Counted from the stretch's first letter, positions 38,266 to 48,101 are shown. The stretch is DNA of 64,000 nucleotides from Pleomorphomonas sp. (GCA_029976075.1 JARKNW010000029.1:38628-102627), one strand, 5' to 3'. Notes: generated by a model not told the origin, from the letters alone. A program made the numbers and translations.

Positions 38266-40038
38266 ATGAACGGCGTTTTCAAGAATCTGCCGAAGCTCGG
38301 CATTCGTCCTGCCATTGACGGTCGGCGCAATGGAGTCCGCGAGAGTCTCGAGGACCAGACGATGGGCATGGCGAAAGCGGTGGCCGAACTCGTCACAGCC
38401 ACGCTGCGCCATCCGACCGGTGAGCCGGTGCAGTGCGTGATCGCCGACACCACCATCGGCGGCGTTGCCGAAGCTGCCGCCTGCGCCGAGAAGTTCGCGA
38501 GGGAGAACGTCGGCGTATCGCTGACGGTGACGCCATGCTGGTGCTACGGCTCCGAGACCATGGACATGGATCCGCTGATGCCCAAGGCTGTCTGGGGCTT
38601 CAATGGTACCGAGCGTCCGGGCGCCGTCTATCTCGCCGCCGTCTTGGCCGCCCATAACCAGAAAGGGTTGCCGGCCTTCGGAATCTACGGCTCGGAAGTG
38701 CAGGACGGCACGGACCGGACGATTCCGGACGATGTGCGTGACAAGATCCTGCGTTTCGTGAGGGCGGGCATTGCCGTCGCCACGATGCGTGGTCGCAGCT
38801 ATCTCTCCATGGGCGCGGTATCGATGGGCATTGCCGGCTCGATCGTCGATGCCGATTTCTTCCAGCGCTACCTTGGCATGCGCACCGAATATATCGACAT
38901 GAGCGAGTTCCAGCGTCGGTTGCAGCTCAATATCTACGATCCGGTCGAGTACGAGAAGGCGCTCGCCTGGACGCTCAAGAACTGCAAGGAGGGTTTCGAT
39001 CCCAACGGCGACAAGGCCTCGGACACAGCGCGCAAGCGCTGGGAATGGGAGACGTCGGTCAAGATGTGCCTGATCGCTCGCGACCTGATGGTGGGCAATC
39101 CACGTCTTGCGGAGCTCGGCTATGTCGAGGAGTCCTGCGGCCATCATGCCATCGCCGCCGGCTTCCAGGGGCAAAGGCAATGGACCGACTTCATGCCGAA
39201 CGGCGATTTCATGGAGACCATGCTGAACACGTCCTTCGACTGGAATGGTCCGCGCCAGCCGATGATCCTGGCAACCGAGAATGACTGTCTCAACGGCGTG
39301 GGCATGCTGTTCGGCAATCTCTTGACGGCGCGGGCGCAGATCTTCTCGGACGTGCGCACCTACTGGAGCCCCGATGCGATCAAGCGCGTCTCCGGGCATG
39401 TCGTGGAAGGTGCGGCGGCCGGTGGTCTCATCCACCTCATCAACTCGGGTGCCACCTGCCTTGATGGTGCCGGCGAGATGACCGTCGACAACCGACCCGG
39501 CATGAAGCCCTTCTGGGAGGTGACCGAGGCCGACCAGCAGCGGACGCTGGAGGCGACGCATTTCTGTCAGGCCAATCACGGCTACTTCCGGGGCGGCGGC
39601 TGGTCGACCGACTTCGCCACGCGCGGCGGCATGCCGGTGACCATGACGCGGCTCAGCCTGGTGGCTGGGGTCGGTCCGGTCCTGCAAATCGCGGAGGGCG
39701 AGACGGTAGCACTGCCGGAGCGGGTACATGACATTCTGGACAAGCGGACCGATCCGACCTGGCCCACCACCTGGTTCGCACCACGGCTCAACGGCGAGGG
39801 GCCGTTCAAGTCGGTCTATAAGGTGATGGCAGCCTGGGGCGCCAACCATGGCGCCATCTCCTACGGCCACATCGGTGCCGACCTGATCGCGCTCGCGGCC
39901 ATGCTCCGCATTCCTGTCGCGATGCACAACGTCGATGAGGAGGCGATCTTCCGCCCCAGCACTTGGGCCATGTTCGGCATGGATCCGGAAGGCGCGGATT
40001 TCCGTGCTTGCCAGACCTTCGGGCCGCTTTACGACTGA
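38266..40038 (+). CDS. fucI: L-fucose isomerase
   Basis: 590 residues, the usual length. Agreement with E. coli FucI is extensive by eye: [114 protein letters not shown]-like GYFRGGGWS and [11 protein letters not shown]. Mn-binding Glu and Asp residues in VEES and FNGTER-type regions are kept. It converts L-fucose to L-fuculose. It follows the aldolase by 56 bases. Confidence 0.96.
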   Translation: MNGVFKNLPKLGIRPAIDGRRNGVRESLEDQTMGMAKAVAELVTATLRHPTGEPVQCVIADTTIGGVAEAAACAEKFARENVGVSLTVTPCWCYGSETMDMDPLMPKAVWGFNGTERPGAVYLAAVLAAHNQKGLPAFGIYGSEVQDGTDRTIPDDVRDKILRFVRAGIAVATMRGRSYLSMGAVSMGIAGSIVDADFFQRYLGMRTEYIDMSEFQRRLQLNIYDPVEYEKALAWTLKNCKEGFDPNGDKASDTARKRWEWETSVKMCLIARDLMVGNPRLAELGYVEESCGHHAIAAGFQGQRQWTDFMPNGDFMETMLNTSFDWNGPRQPMILATENDCLNGVGMLFGNLLTARAQIFSDVRTYWSPDAIKRVSGHVVEGAAAGGLIHLINSGATCLDGAGEMTVDNRPGMKPFWEVTEADQQRTLEATHFCQANHGYFRGGGWSTDFATRGGMPVTMTRLSLVAGVGPVLQIAEGETVALPERVHDILDKRTDPTWPTTWFAPRLNGEGPFKSVYKVMAAWGANHGAISYGHIGADLIALAAMLRIPVAMHNVDEEAIFRPSTWAMFGMDPEGADFRACQTFGPLYD

Positions 40039-40061
40039 GACAGGACGGACTGTTCGATCAG

Positions 40062-40085
40062 CCACGGCGGGCATGCCCGCCGTGG
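40062..40085. terminator. 24-base perfect palindrome between fucI and the aldo/keto reductase gene
   Basis: Left half CCACGGCGGGCA is followed immediately by its exact reverse complement, giving an intercistronic hairpin. TTCCTTGTTTG follows. It lies only 35 bases before the next start, so it more likely adjusts message stability than ends the operon. Confidence 0.6.
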
Positions 40086-40119
40086 TTCCTTGTTTGCGGC
40101 TGGAGGAACCAGTTCAATC

Positions 40120-41118
40120 ATGTCACTTCCGTTCAATGAAAAGGCGGCTTACCGCTTCGGTTTCGGCGCTTCAGGTCTTGGTACGCTCACTTGGGATGTG
40201 CCGGACGATGTTTCCGATGCTATCCTCGCCGAGGCCTGGACCGAAGGGTTTCGGTACTACGATACGTCACCGCTCTACGGCTTTGGGTTGAGCGAGCTGC
40301 GGCTTGGGCGTTTTTTGCGCAACCAGCCACGCGACGAGTACCTTCTGTCCACCAAGGTCGGGCGCTATTTTGTTCCTTATCGGAGAGGCGAGACGCCCGA
40401 CAAGGGCGGCTGGGTGCGGCCGCAGCCGCTGAGGCCGGTGCTCGACTTCACTTATGACGGCTTCATGCGCTCGCTGGAGCAATCCTATAATCGGCTCGGA
40501 GCGCGGACGATCGACATCGCCTACATCCATGATCTCGACAGACGAAATCTGAAGGCCGACTTTGACCGGCATTATCGCGATACGCTCGATAGTGGCTACC
40601 GGGCGCTCGATGAGTTGCGGCGCAGCGGCGATTTGAGGGCAATCGGTGCGGGTATCAACGAAGCCGACGTGGCGGCCGACCTCGTAACCAAGCTCGATCT
40701 CGACGTGGTGATGCTGGCCGGTCGGTATACGCTGCTCGAGCAGCCGGGGCTTGCCGATTTCCTGCCGCTCGCCGAGCAGCGTGGTGTGGGGGTGGTGGCT
40801 GTCGGCATCTTCAACTCCGGCATTCTGGTGAAGCCACCGGAGGCCGGAGGTAACTACGACTACGGCGCGGCGCCAATCGAGATTATCGAGAAGGCCAGAC
40901 GAATCGCCCGCGTCTGTGAGGAGGAGGGGGTCAAGATGCCAGCGGCGGCGGTGCATTTCCCTCTGGCCCACCCGGCCGTCAAAGCGGTCGTTGTCGGCAT
41001 GAGTAGGCCAGGGGCTGCCAAGCAGAACTTCGACTGGTATCGCGCCGCTATTCCCTCAAGGCTCTGGAATCGCCTGAGGGCCGAAGGCCTGCTCTCGGCG
41101 GACGCTCCGACTCCCTGA
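40120..41118 (+). CDS. Aldo/keto reductase, L-fucose/D-threo-aldose 1-dehydrogenase-like
   Basis: 332 residues. GFGASGLGTLTWDVPDD, YYDTSPLYGFGLSELRLG (catalytic Asp and Tyr), LSTKVGR (Lys) and IDIAYIHDLDR (His) match the D-threo-aldose/L-galactose dehydrogenase branch of AKRs. It would oxidise L-fucose to the lactone, giving the operon both an oxidative and an isomerase route. GGAGGA lies 12 bases upstream of ATG 40120; TTG 40090 is a weaker alternative. Confidence 0.85.
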   Translation: MSLPFNEKAAYRFGFGASGLGTLTWDVPDDVSDAILAEAWTEGFRYYDTSPLYGFGLSELRLGRFLRNQPRDEYLLSTKVGRYFVPYRRGETPDKGGWVRPQPLRPVLDFTYDGFMRSLEQSYNRLGARTIDIAYIHDLDRRNLKADFDRHYRDTLDSGYRALDELRRSGDLRAIGAGINEADVAADLVTKLDLDVVMLAGRYTLLEQPGLADFLPLAEQRGVGVVAVGIFNSGILVKPPEAGGNYDYGAAPIEIIEKARRIARVCEEEGVKMPAAAVHFPLAHPAVKAVVVGMSRPGAAKQNFDWYRAAIPSRLWNRLRAEGLLSADAPTP

Positions 41119-41143
41119 TCCCTGTGTTCCTCAAGTCCGTGCC

Positions 41144-41182
41144 CAACGCCCCGTCATGGCAAAGCGCCGAGGCGGGGCGTTG
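41144..41182 (+). terminator. Terminator-like hairpin of the fucose operon
   Basis: CAACGCCCCG pairs with CGGGGCGTTG (10 base pairs) 26 bases past the aldo/keto reductase stop; the tail TGTTTGG is only mildly U-rich. Confidence 0.7.
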
Positions 41183-41439
41183 TGTTTGGCTGGGCAGGGA
41201 TGACCATTCGTCGATGTGACCCGCATTTCTCTTGCCAAGGTGGGGCGATGAGTATAATTTGAGGGTCGAATTTTACCGGCGGTTCGGAGGATGCCGGATA
41301 ACATTATCGAGGGCTGGAGGGAAGGCTCTTGATGTAATCACATCAAATGTGGCGGCTATCCGCCAGGAAAAGCACGCCTGTGATTGTCCGTGCCCAAGCA
41401 ACAAAAGGCGAGGGGCATGTCTATAGTGAGGAGAAGCCC

Positions 41440-41529
41440 ATGACGAAGATGGGAAAATTCTTCGTCAAATGGATGATGGTCACAACGCATCTACGCAATC
41501 AAAATGAGTTGCATCCATCATCGCTTTGA
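41440..41529 (+). CDS. Possible 29-residue leader peptide in the xyl leader
   Basis: An ATG at 41440 is preceded by GTGAGGAG at a good distance and opens 29 codons (MTKMGKFFVKWMMV at the N terminus, ending HPSSL) to TGA at 41527. Two inverted repeats overlap it. It is short, has a hydrophobic centre, and no homologue is known to me. It could be a small membrane protein, a leader peptide or chance. Confidence 0.3.
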   Translation: MTKMGKFFVKWMMVTTHLRNQNELHPSSL

Positions 41530-41691
41530 GGCATCTATCCTCGCGTGAGGTATATCCCGAGCCAACGACGATGCCTATGACGGGCGTTGCCGGGGGAAGT
41601 GACCGGAGGATCAACCATCTGGTCTTGGCTTGGGTGCAAGGAGGCCGCCGGGGAGGCGGCCGGGCCCGTAGGGCCTTCAGGAGGAGTGACA

Positions 41692-42699
41692 ATGAAGCTT
41701 TCTACCATTCTTTCGAGCACGATCCTGGCTGCTGTCGTTGCGCTGCCCATGACCGCCCAGGCGTCCAAGGACAAGCCGGTTATCGGCTTCTCGATCGACG
41801 ACCTGCGCGTTGAGCGTTGGGCTCGCGACCGTGACTATTTCATTGCCGCTGCCAAGGAGCTGGGTGCTGAAGTGGTGGTGACCTCCGCCGACGCGAACGA
41901 GCAGAAGCAGGTCAACCAGGTCGAGACCCTGATTGCCAAGAAGGTCGACGCCGTTGCCATCGTTCCGATGAACTCGCAGGTATTTGGCGAAGTCATCGAC
42001 GAAGCCCACAAGGCTGGCATCAAGATCCTGTCGTATGACCGGCTGATCCTCAACGCCGACGAAGACGCCTACATTTCCTTCGACAACGAGCGCGTTGGTT
42101 TCCTGCAGGCCGAGGCCGTCCTGAAGGCCAAGCCTGAGGGCAACTACTACATGCTCGGTGGCGCCCCCACCGACAACAATGCCAAACTGCTGCGCGCTGG
42201 CCAGGAGAAGGCCCTGAAGGCTGCCATCGACGCCGGCAAGGTGAAGGTGATCGGTTCGCAGTGGGTCAAGGAGTGGAGCCCGACTGAAGCGCTGTCGATC
42301 ATGGAGAACGCGCTGACCGCCGCCAACAACAAGATCGATGCCGTCGTCGCGTCGAATGACGGCACGGCCGGTGGCGCCATCCAGGCTCTCGCCGCCCAGG
42401 GTCTCGCGGGCAAGGTGGCCATCTCCGGCCAGGACGCCGACCTCGCCGCCATCAAGCGCGTGATCGACGGCACGCAGACGGTTACCGTCTACAAGCCGCT
42501 GAAGCTGATCGCTTCGGAAGCCGCCAAGCTCTCGGTCAAGCTGGTCAAGGGTGAGAAGGTCGAGTTCAGCGCTCAGCTGGACAACGGCAAGAAGAAGGTT
42601 GACTCCCTCCTGCTGACCCCGATCCCGCTGACCAAGGAAAACGTGATGAAGGTCGTCGAGGACGGCTTCTACACCAAGGCTCAGGTTGAGGGTAAGTAA
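41692..42699 (+). CDS. xylF: D-xylose ABC transporter substrate-binding protein
   Basis: 335 residues with a signal peptide (ends near AQASK). Very close to E. coli XylF by eye: IDDLRVERWARDRD, SYDRLILNADEDAYISFDNERVG, LGGAPTDNNAKLLRAGQ, QWVKEWSPTEAL, IDAVVASNDGTAGGAIQALAAQG, AISGQDADLAAIKR and TQTVTVYKPLKLIA. AGGAGGAG lies just before ATG 41692. The earlier open frame to 41587 is leader. It delivers periplasmic xylose to XylGH. Confidence 0.95.
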   Translation: MKLSTILSSTILAAVVALPMTAQASKDKPVIGFSIDDLRVERWARDRDYFIAAAKELGAEVVVTSADANEQKQVNQVETLIAKKVDAVAIVPMNSQVFGEVIDEAHKAGIKILSYDRLILNADEDAYISFDNERVGFLQAEAVLKAKPEGNYYMLGGAPTDNNAKLLRAGQEKALKAAIDAGKVKVIGSQWVKEWSPTEALSIMENALTAANNKIDAVVASNDGTAGGAIQALAAQGLAGKVAISGQDADLAAIKRVIDGTQTVTVYKPLKLIASEAAKLSVKLVKGEKVEFSAQLDNGKKKVDSLLLTPIPLTKENVMKVVEDGFYTKAQVEGK

Positions 42700-43107
42700 T
42701 CCCTGCGACGAAAACCGGGGCGGGCGAACACCCGCCCCGGCACTCTGTTGACCGATTGGATCCGGGAAGGTCCATCGGTGAATTCGCCGGATGGCGACGA
42801 CCCCATCTGCATTGTTCCGCAAGTGATCGCGGGATCGCATAAGGGGATGGCGCCCGGGCGCGGCGGGCGAACAGCTGTCGGTCATGGCCGACAGGCACAG
42901 TCTTCATGCAAGACAAAATGAAATGTCGCGGCCCTTCGTGAAGGTGCCGTGCCGGTTCGGCAAGCTGCGGGGGCGGCGCCGGATCGTATTCGGCGAAATG
43001 CCGGTTTTGGGAAGCGATGGGCCGTTCTCGGCCCCTAGACCCGATCGGAGAGGATGGCGCGCAAGGCTGGCCCGAAGCCGTTCGCGCTATCGAAGGGAGT
43101 GCGGTCC
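42700..43107. other. Long xylF-xylG intercistronic spacer with a strong hairpin
   Basis: 408 bases without a gene. CCGGGGCGGG and CCCGCCCCGG (42715-42740) form a perfect 10-base-pair stem 15 bases after the xylF stop, without a U-run. It should protect the xylF message so that binding protein exceeds ATPase and permease. A palindrome GCGCCCGGGCGC (near 42850) lies further on. A second promoter for xylGH is possible. Confidence 0.6.
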
Positions 43108-44646
43108 ATGTCAGATTATCTCTTGGAGATGCGCAACATCACCAAGGACTTTAATGGCGTCAAGGCGATCGATGGAATTCATCTCCAAGTTCGCCAGGGC
43201 GAGTGCGTGGGGCTTTGCGGTGAGAACGGCGCCGGCAAGTCCACGCTGATGAAGGTTTTGTCGGCGGTCTATCCTTATGGGACCTGGTCCGGGGAGATCG
43301 TCTGGGAAGGCAAGGAACTCAAGGCGCGCAACATTCGCGAGACCGAGGAAGCCGGTATTGTCATCATCCACCAGGAACTGATGATGGTGCCGCATTTGAC
43401 GGTGGCCGAGAATATTTTCCTGGGTGCCGAGCCGCGGACCAAGGCAGGCTTCATCGATTACGACCGGATGAACGCAGAAGCCGAGAAGCTGATGGCTCGC
43501 CTCAAGATGAGCGACATCAACGTTGCGCTGCCAGTTTACAACTATTCGGGTGGCAAGCAGCAGCTTGTGGAGATCGCCAAGGCGCTCAACAAGAATGCCA
43601 AGCTGCTGATCCTCGACGAGCCGACTTCGGCACTGACGACGTCCGAGACCAAGACGCTTCTCGATCTCATCAAGGAGTTCAAGGCCCACGGCATGGCCTG
43701 CGTCTACATCTCGCACAAGCTCGAAGAGGTGGCCGCGATCGCCGATACGGTGACCGTCATCCGCGACGGCACCCATATCGGCACGCAGCCGATGGCTGAG
43801 CTCGACACCAACAAGATCATCACCATGATGGTCGGCCGCGAGATGAAGAATTTGTTCCCTCGCGAAGCGCACACCATCGGCGATGTGCTGTTCGAGGCGA
43901 AGAACATCTCCTGCTGGGACGTCACCAACCGCGAACGCAAGGTGGTGGACGATGTTTCGTTCGAGCTCCGCAAGGGCGAAATTCTCGGCGTGGCCGGATT
44001 GGTCGGCGCCGGGCGGACCGAACTTGCCTGCAAGCTGTTCGGCTGCTGGAACGGCGACCATGAGGGCAGGGTGTTCCTTGAAGGCAAGGAAATCCATGTC
44101 CGCGAGCCGCGCGACGCCGTCAAGCTCGGCGTCTGCATGGTTCCCGAAGACCGGAAACGGCACGGCATCGTGCCGCTGATGGGGGTGGGCTACAACATCA
44201 CCATGTCGGTGCTGAAGCGCTATACCAGCGGTGGCTTTATCCAGTCCGAGGCTGAACTGGCGGAGATCCAGAACCAGATCATCCGCATGAAGGTCAAGAC
44301 GGCGGAGCCGCTTCTTCCGATCGCCTCGCTGTCGGGCGGCAACCAGCAGAAGGCGGTCGTCGCCAAGATGCTTTTGCCAGAACCGAAGGTTCTGATCCTC
44401 GACGAGCCGACGCGTGGCATCGACGTTGGCGCCAAGTACGAGATCTACAAGCTGATCTTCGAGCTCGCCAAGCAGGGCGTCGCGGTGCTGATGATTTCGT
44501 CGGAAATGCCCGAGGTTCTCGGCATCAGCGACCGCGTTCTGGTCATGTGCGAGGGCAAACTGCGGGGCAACTTCGTCAACGAAGGCCTCACGCAGGAGAA
44601 GGTTCTCGCCGCTGCCATTGGACAACCGATCACGGAAGCCGCCTAA
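43108..44646 (+). CDS. xylG: D-xylose ABC transporter ATP-binding protein
   Basis: 512 residues with two fused nucleotide-binding domains. Domain 1 has [43 protein letters not shown] and [12 protein letters not shown]. Domain 2 has the degenerate [25 protein letters not shown] and [16 protein letters not shown], as expected for sugar importers of the RbsA/XylG class. GAAGGGAG precedes ATG 43108; the frame is open to 43054 but that extension is not conserved. Confidence 0.94.
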   Translation: MSDYLLEMRNITKDFNGVKAIDGIHLQVRQGECVGLCGENGAGKSTLMKVLSAVYPYGTWSGEIVWEGKELKARNIRETEEAGIVIIHQELMMVPHLTVAENIFLGAEPRTKAGFIDYDRMNAEAEKLMARLKMSDINVALPVYNYSGGKQQLVEIAKALNKNAKLLILDEPTSALTTSETKTLLDLIKEFKAHGMACVYISHKLEEVAAIADTVTVIRDGTHIGTQPMAELDTNKIITMMVGREMKNLFPREAHTIGDVLFEAKNISCWDVTNRERKVVDDVSFELRKGEILGVAGLVGAGRTELACKLFGCWNGDHEGRVFLEGKEIHVREPRDAVKLGVCMVPEDRKRHGIVPLMGVGYNITMSVLKRYTSGGFIQSEAELAEIQNQIIRMKVKTAEPLLPIASLSGGNQQKAVVAKMLLPEPKVLILDEPTRGIDVGAKYEIYKLIFELAKQGVAVLMISSEMPEVLGISDRVLVMCEGKLRGNFVNEGLTQEKVLAAAIGQPITEAA

Positions 44647-44680
44647 GGCTTATCCTTCATAAGAATACCGGTGTACGACC

Positions 44681-45850
44681 ATGACACTTACCAAAAAAGA
44701 CGTCAGGAAGTTCCTGTCCGAGTACAAGATCGTCGCTCTTCTGATCGTCATTGCGATCATTTGGGCATTCTTTGGTTACCTCAGCTATGATTCCGACCTT
44801 GGCGGTTCGCAGTTTCTGACGCCGCGCAACTTCTCCAACCTGCTGCGCCAGATGGCGATTACCGGCATGTTGGCTTCGGCAATGGTGTTTGTGATCGTCG
44901 CCGGCGAGATTGACCTGTCGGTTGGCTCACTGCTCGGTCTGCTCGGTGGCGTTGCCGCCGTGATGGACGTGACCTATTCACTGCCGCTGTGGCAGACCAT
45001 TCCGGTGGTCATCGCTTTGGGCCTGTTCTTCGGCCTTATGGTCGGCTGGCTCACCGCCTATCTTGGTATTCCCTCGTTTATCGTTACCCTGGGCGGCCAG
45101 CTCGTCTTCCGTGGCATGGTGCTCGGCCTCACAGGCGGCATCACGATCGCTCCGGTGCATGAGCCCATCAAGTTCATCGGTCAGGGTTACCTGCCGGAGT
45201 TGGCTGGTGACGCCGGTGGCGTTCTGCTGTTCCTGGTGCTGGTGTTCCTGGCTCTTCGTACCCGCATGAACCGTCAGAAGCATAATCTCGTCGTGTCGAC
45301 CATGCCGGCGGAAATTGGTCGCCTGCTGTTTGCCGGCATCATCATCTTCGGCTTCGTGGTGACGCTCAATGACTATCAGGGCGTTCCGGTGCCGGTGCTG
45401 ATCCTGCTGATCATTCTTGCCGTGTTCACCGTCATCGGTAACAAGACGACATTCGGCCGTCATATCTATGCCGTGGGCTCTAACATGGAGGCGACGCGAC
45501 TGTCTGGCGTCAATGTCGCCTACGTGAAGATGATGGTGTTCGTGCTCATGGGGCTAATGTGCGCCTTTGCCGGTCTCACCACCACTGGCCGCCTTGCGGC
45601 AGGCACTCCGTCGGCTGGTGGCGGCGCCGAACTTGATGCCATCGCCTCCTGCTTCATCGGTGGTACGTCGATGCGCGGTGGCGTCGGCTCGGTATCGGGC
45701 GCTCTGGTTGGCGCGGTGATCATGGCCAGCCTCGACAACGGCATGTCCATGCAAGGCATCGACACCTTCTGGCAATTGATCGTCAAGGGCATCATCCTGG
45801 TCGCTGCTGTTTACATGGACATCGTGTCCTCGGGTAATCAGCGAGGCTGA
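44681..45850 (+). CDS. xylH: D-xylose ABC transporter permease
   Basis: 389 residues, about ten membrane spans, RbsC/XylH family. Visible blocks: FSNLLRQMAITGMLASAMVFVIVAGEIDLSVGSLLGLLGG, TAYLGIPSFIVTLGG, GRHIYAVGSNMEATRLSGVN and AELDAIASCFIGGTSMRGGVG. The homodimeric channel is energised by XylG. It follows xylG by 34 bases. No xylose isomerase or xylulokinase lies nearby, so catabolism must be encoded elsewhere. Confidence 0.94.
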   Translation: MTLTKKDVRKFLSEYKIVALLIVIAIIWAFFGYLSYDSDLGGSQFLTPRNFSNLLRQMAITGMLASAMVFVIVAGEIDLSVGSLLGLLGGVAAVMDVTYSLPLWQTIPVVIALGLFFGLMVGWLTAYLGIPSFIVTLGGQLVFRGMVLGLTGGITIAPVHEPIKFIGQGYLPELAGDAGGVLLFLVLVFLALRTRMNRQKHNLVVSTMPAEIGRLLFAGIIIFGFVVTLNDYQGVPVPVLILLIILAVFTVIGNKTTFGRHIYAVGSNMEATRLSGVNVAYVKMMVFVLMGLMCAFAGLTTTGRLAAGTPSAGGGAELDAIASCFIGGTSMRGGVGSVSGALVGAVIMASLDNGMSMQGIDTFWQLIVKGIILVAAVYMDIVSSGNQRG

Positions 45851-45857
45851 TGATCAT

Positions 45858-45881
45858 GGCCGGTGCCGAGTGGCGCCGGCC
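45858..45881 (+). terminator. First terminator of the xyl operon
   Basis: GGCCGGTGCC pairs with GGCGCCGGCC (one G-T) around GAGT, 7 bases past the xylH stop, followed by TTTCGCCTTG. Confidence 0.7.
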
Positions 45882-45926
45882 TTTCGCCTTGTCCGGCAGA
45901 TCAGCCTGGGATTTCGAAAGCGATGG

Positions 45927-45952
45927 ACCCCGCCTTTTCGGCGGGGTTTTTC
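45927..45952 (+). terminator. Second, canonical terminator of the xyl operon
   Basis: ACCCCGCC pairs with GGCGGGGT around TTTTC and is followed by TTTTTCCC; a standard Rho-independent terminator backing up the first one. Confidence 0.88.
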
Positions 45953-46303
45953 CCTTCAAGGGCTGCCTTTCGTTCAGTCTCTCGCCAGAAAAATTTCTGC
46001 CTCTTTTTCGCTTCTCGTGAACGGACACGGGTGGCTGTTCACAATCAAGATCTCTGCGCGTACGCAAATCCAGACCGGTTTTCCGCGGCATACCGCGTTA
46101 TTTCCGGGCGTTATGGAAGCTGTTCAACTCCGCGCACACGGTTTTGCGATCCGCCGTTCAACTTTCCGGCGCGCAATCGTCAGCACCGGCCGGTTTCGCC
46201 GTGATCGGTTGAGGTTCAGATATTGGTTATCGGCAGCGAACAAACCTCCCCGCTGCCTCCCGACAAACAAAGATGACCTGACCTCTAGACCGGAGTTTTG
46301 ATC
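45953..46303. other. Upstream region of a small secreted-protein gene
   Basis: About 350 bases with weak open frames only and no recognisable RNA gene. The promoter of the gene at 46304 must lie here. I see no clear operator. Confidence 0.3.
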
Positions 46304-46678
46304 ATGAAGAACTTCCTCACCGCCGCCGCCCTCGCTCTCGTGCTTGCTCCTGTTCTTGCCAACCTTGCCAACGCTGCTTCGACGTTTGATCCGGGCGCCG
46401 ACAGTGCCTCACCGGTCTTCGTTGCAGCCCAGACCAGCATCAATCCTGCCAATTCTGCGGCGGCCGCGGCCGATGCGCTGCGCTATGCCACGGTAGGAGA
46501 CGCCGTCGTTGGCACCCATGGTGCCGCTGTCCGGTCGGTCGTCGAGTATGATCCGGGCGTGGCCGATGGTCAGTCGGCTTTCGTGACCAAGACCATTCTG
46601 CCAGGCGCCGCAGCTGTCCAGACCACGCGTCAGTCGAACGTCGCCTATGCTGATAACAGCGAACTGATCGGCAACTGA
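46304..46678 (+). CDS. Small secreted protein of unknown function
   Basis: 124 residues with a clear signal peptide (MKNFLTAAALALVLAPVLA, cleaved near ANAAS). The mature part is Ala/Val-rich and lacks cysteines; it repeats short patterns such as TxxPGAAAVQTT. I recognise no domain. GGAG lies eight bases before ATG 46304. It is a single gene between strong terminators, so it has its own promoter. A periplasmic stress or envelope role would be a guess. Confidence 0.7.
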   Translation: MKNFLTAAALALVLAPVLANLANAASTFDPGADSASPVFVAAQTSINPANSAAAAADALRYATVGDAVVGTHGAAVRSVVEYDPGVADGQSAFVTKTILPGAAAVQTTRQSNVAYADNSELIGN

Positions 46679-46719
46679 CCGCGCAGAGCAAGATTTTCAT
46701 CGCTATGTTTCATAAGCAC

Positions 46720-46747
46720 AAAGGCCGCCCGAGTTTGGGCGGCCTTT
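46720..46747. terminator. Bidirectional terminator between the secreted-protein gene and the M19 peptidase gene
   Basis: Perfect 11-base-pair stem AAAGGCCGCCC / GGGCGGCCTTT with a GAGTTT loop; A-run and T-run on the two sides let it work in both directions. Confidence 0.85.
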
Positions 46748-46811
46748 GCATTTGGGGAGGTTTAGGGGAGGGCGACCGTTTCCGGGTATCGAAACGCGGT
46801 CGGGTCGTGCA

Positions 46812-47858
46812 TCACTCCCGCCAAGTCAGCGCCAGGACGCGCAGCCAGTTGTCCCGACAAAGCTTGATCAGGTCCGCCTCGCCATATCCGGCCTGACGCA
46901 ACGCCCCGACCAGTGCCTGCTGGCCGGCCGCGTCACCGATCTCCGCTGGAATGGTTGCCCCGTCATAGTCTGAACCGAGGCCAACACCGTCAATGCCGAG
47001 ATGCTGTACCAAGTGGTCGACGTGACGGACCATGTCCGTAAGGGGCGTCGCGGCGTTTTCCTGGCCGTCGGGGCGAAGGAAAGAGGTCGCGTAGTTCAGG
47101 CCGACCATGCCGCCCGTCTCTCGAATAGCATCAAGCTGACGGTCGGTGAGGTTGCGTGTCACCGGCGTGATGGCATGCACATTCGAATGTGTGGCGACCA
47201 GTGGCATTTCCGAGGTTTTAGCGACATCCCAGAAGCCCTTCTCGGTGATATGCGAGAGGTCGATCATGATGCCGAGGCGGTTGCAGGCCTTCACCAGGCG
47301 AACTCCAGCATCGGTGAGACCGGGACCGGTGTCGGGTGAGCTCGGATAGGCAAAGGGTACGCCGTGGCCGAAGACGTTGGTGCGGCTCCACACCGGACCG
47401 AGCGATCTGAGGCCTGCGGCATGGAAGACCTCAAGGGCATAAAGGTCCGCGTCGATGGGCTCGCAGCCCTCCATGTGCAGCACGGCCGCAAACAATCCCG
47501 TGTCCATCGCTTCGCGTATCGCCGCCGTCGATGTGCAGAGCTTCCACACGCCTTCCCGGTCAAGCCGCCGGGCGATCCCCGCCATGGCCATGGCGGCGGC
47601 CAATGCGGCCGGCTGGTCGATCGGCTCGGCAAGTGGCGAGGCATAGCTGCCCAGTTCGAAGGTCGGTCGGGGGCCTTGCCTGGATGGCACGAAAATGGCG
47701 CATAGACCACCGGCAAGACCGCCAGCGCTGGCACGAGGGCCATCGATGTGGCCGGTGGCAACTCCATCCCGGAACTCGGTAACCGGGTCGCCGCCCTTGC
47801 CTGCCGTTTCCCAAAGACGCATCAGAACGTCGTTATGTCCGTCAAATACAGGCTGCAT
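46812..47858 (-). CDS. Membrane dipeptidase-family (M19) metallopeptidase
   Basis: 348 residues. The binuclear zinc dipeptidase pattern is present: FDGHNDVL (HxD), LHMEGCEPI (bridging Glu), IDLSHITEKGFWDV, ATHSNVHAITPVTRNLTDRQL and GSDYDGAT. No signal peptide is visible, so it is likely cytoplasmic, as in many alphaproteobacteria. It would cleave dipeptides, possibly including D-residues. Monocistronic, with a weak ribosome site. Confidence 0.9.
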   Translation of the reverse strand: MQPVFDGHNDVLMRLWETAGKGGDPVTEFRDGVATGHIDGPRASAGGLAGGLCAIFVPSRQGPRPTFELGSYASPLAEPIDQPAALAAAMAMAGIARRLDREGVWKLCTSTAAIREAMDTGLFAAVLHMEGCEPIDADLYALEVFHAAGLRSLGPVWSRTNVFGHGVPFAYPSSPDTGPGLTDAGVRLVKACNRLGIMIDLSHITEKGFWDVAKTSEMPLVATHSNVHAITPVTRNLTDRQLDAIRETGGMVGLNYATSFLRPDGQENAATPLTDMVRHVDHLVQHLGIDGVGLGSDYDGATIPAEIGDAAGQQALVGALRQAGYGEADLIKLCRDNWLRVLALTWRE

Positions 47859-48101
47859 CGCACCATCGCTCAGTCAAAATGGTCAGTTGCCGGGGGACAG
47901 GAAAGCCGGCAACTCGCAAGGCCGGTATCGCATCCGTGGATATACCAAGTCGTAGGAGGCTTGCCCCATGAGGTCAACCTTTCCCGGCGAGAAGTCAGCT
48001 GGCGAAGAGATAGGAGAGAAATTGTCTCAGGTTTGCGCAGGAGCAAAGTCACGGAAAACCGGCACCCTATGATCCTGATAAAGACGAAGCGGAGACAAAG
48101 C

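Larger units (their letters stand above)
41119..41691. promoter_or_regulatory. Long leader of the xylFGH operon with several inverted repeats
   Basis: 573 bases. 41144-41182 is a 10-base-pair terminator-like hairpin ending the fucose operon. Then come TTGATGT-aatc-ACATCAA (41329-41346), TGGCGG-ctat-CCGCCA (41350-41365), GACGAAGA/TCTTCGTC (41442-41466), GATGATGG/CCATCATC (41472-41522) and GGCCGCC/GGCGGCC (41643-41661). The first is the best candidate for a regulator operator; the others may be RNA structures. No XylR gene is in the window. Confidence 0.55.

Noticed and set aside
38185..40074. 629-codon minus-strand open frame opposite fucI
   Set aside because: fucI on the other strand is unmistakable; the antisense frame is a codon-bias shadow.
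43111..44625. 504-codon minus-strand open frame opposite xylG
   Set aside because: xylG has all ATPase motifs; the antisense frame has none.
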